A DNA stretch of 5,495 nt, taken from Bacillota bacterium. Lineage in GTDB: Bacteria > Bacillota > Clostridia > Oscillospirales > Ruminococcaceae. The stretch lies in contig JAEWXO010000009.1 in assembly GCA_023458875.1 (NCBI GenBank), forward strand, positions 1-5,495, in the 5' to 3' direction. Numbering within the stretch: the first letter of the stretch is position 1; each line of letters starts with the position of its first letter. Position numbers and translations under genes: made by a program. The notes beneath the pieces are model-generated. The model saw only the letters and a program-made list of their open reading frames with translations. It was not told where the DNA came from and ran no database searches. Of the stretch, positions 5,411-5,495 are shown one piece after another.

Positions 5411-5495
5411 CAAAAATTATAACACAGAAAGCAGAAGAAAACAAGCAGATTTCAGAAAGAATTAAAAGCTTTATGAAAAGATTTGAAGTTTCATC
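5407..5495 (+). CDS. IS4-type transposase, start only (runs off the window)
   Basis: Thirty codons are visible, beginning MSKIITQKAEENKQISER and ending in RFEVSS. The charged helical start with SFMKRF resembles the N-terminus of a DDE transposase group of the IS4 family widespread in gut Clostridia; the catalytic domain is beyond the window, so this rests on recognition of a short region. The ribosome site AAGGAG (5391-5396) is ten bases before the ATG. The tight leader hairpin and weak promoter fit a transposase kept at low expression. The left terminal inverted repeat of the IS should lie between about 5312 and 5345 but cannot be fixed without the right end. Confidence 0.6.
   Translation, partial: MSKIITQKAEENKQISERIKSFMKRFEVS

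Noticed and set aside
1..5495. CRISPR array, tRNA or integron attC sites
   Set aside because: No regularly spaced direct repeats, no cloverleaf with an acceptor stem, and no attC R-box core sequences were seen; the outer repeats occur once per side in inverted orientation.

Overview
The base composition (AT-rich, with macro-domain and vWA genes closer to balanced), the strong AGGAGG-type ribosome binding sites, the TTGACA/TATAAT-like promoters and the protein families all fit a low-GC Gram-positive bacterium, most likely an anaerobic gut-type Clostridia (Lachnospiraceae or Oscillospiraceae-like). This assignment comes from familiarity with the protein families, not from a search. The mosaic of gene orientations and compositions and the transposase at the right edge point to an accessory region.

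Layout. Bases 1-164 hold a hairpin and one arm of a long-range inverted repeat (77-123). A plus-strand gene (165-944), resembling the C-terminal part of DUF6688-type membrane proteins, follows with no credible start signal and looks 5'-truncated. Converging on it is a minus-strand operon, read from right to left: a macro-domain protein with a helix-turn-helix-like C-terminal domain (3600-2530), a TerY-like von Willebrand A (vWA) protein (2448-1804) and an ADP-ribosylglycohydrolase (1807-1004). The last two overlap as ATGA. A strong promoter (3693-3721) and a palindromic candidate operator (3664-3677) precede the operon. Bases 3601-4038 are a divergent intergenic region. To its right, reading plus, lies a second operon: a four-helix membrane protein (4039-4530), an overlapping small XRE/YozG-type regulator (4523-4762) and a flavodoxin (4793-5260). 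The other arm of the inverted repeat (5264-5311) follows, then the start of an IS4-type transposase (5407 onward) whose leader can fold into a long hairpin hiding its ribosome binding site.

How the genes may work together. The minus-strand operon encodes two different families that remove or process ADP-ribose (macro and DraG/ARH-type) plus a metal-dependent vWA adhesion module, with no ADP-ribosyltransferase in the window. It reads as an ADP-ribose 'eraser' or signalling module in which the macro protein could also be a regulator. The plus-strand operon is a regulator/membrane-protein pair with an attached redox protein. The two operons diverge from one intergenic region, and their promoters carry similar TGTGTTA / TAACA half-sites, which raises the possibility of shared control. 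The outer inverted repeats and the IS suggest that the 5.1 kb between them was assembled or moved by recombination.
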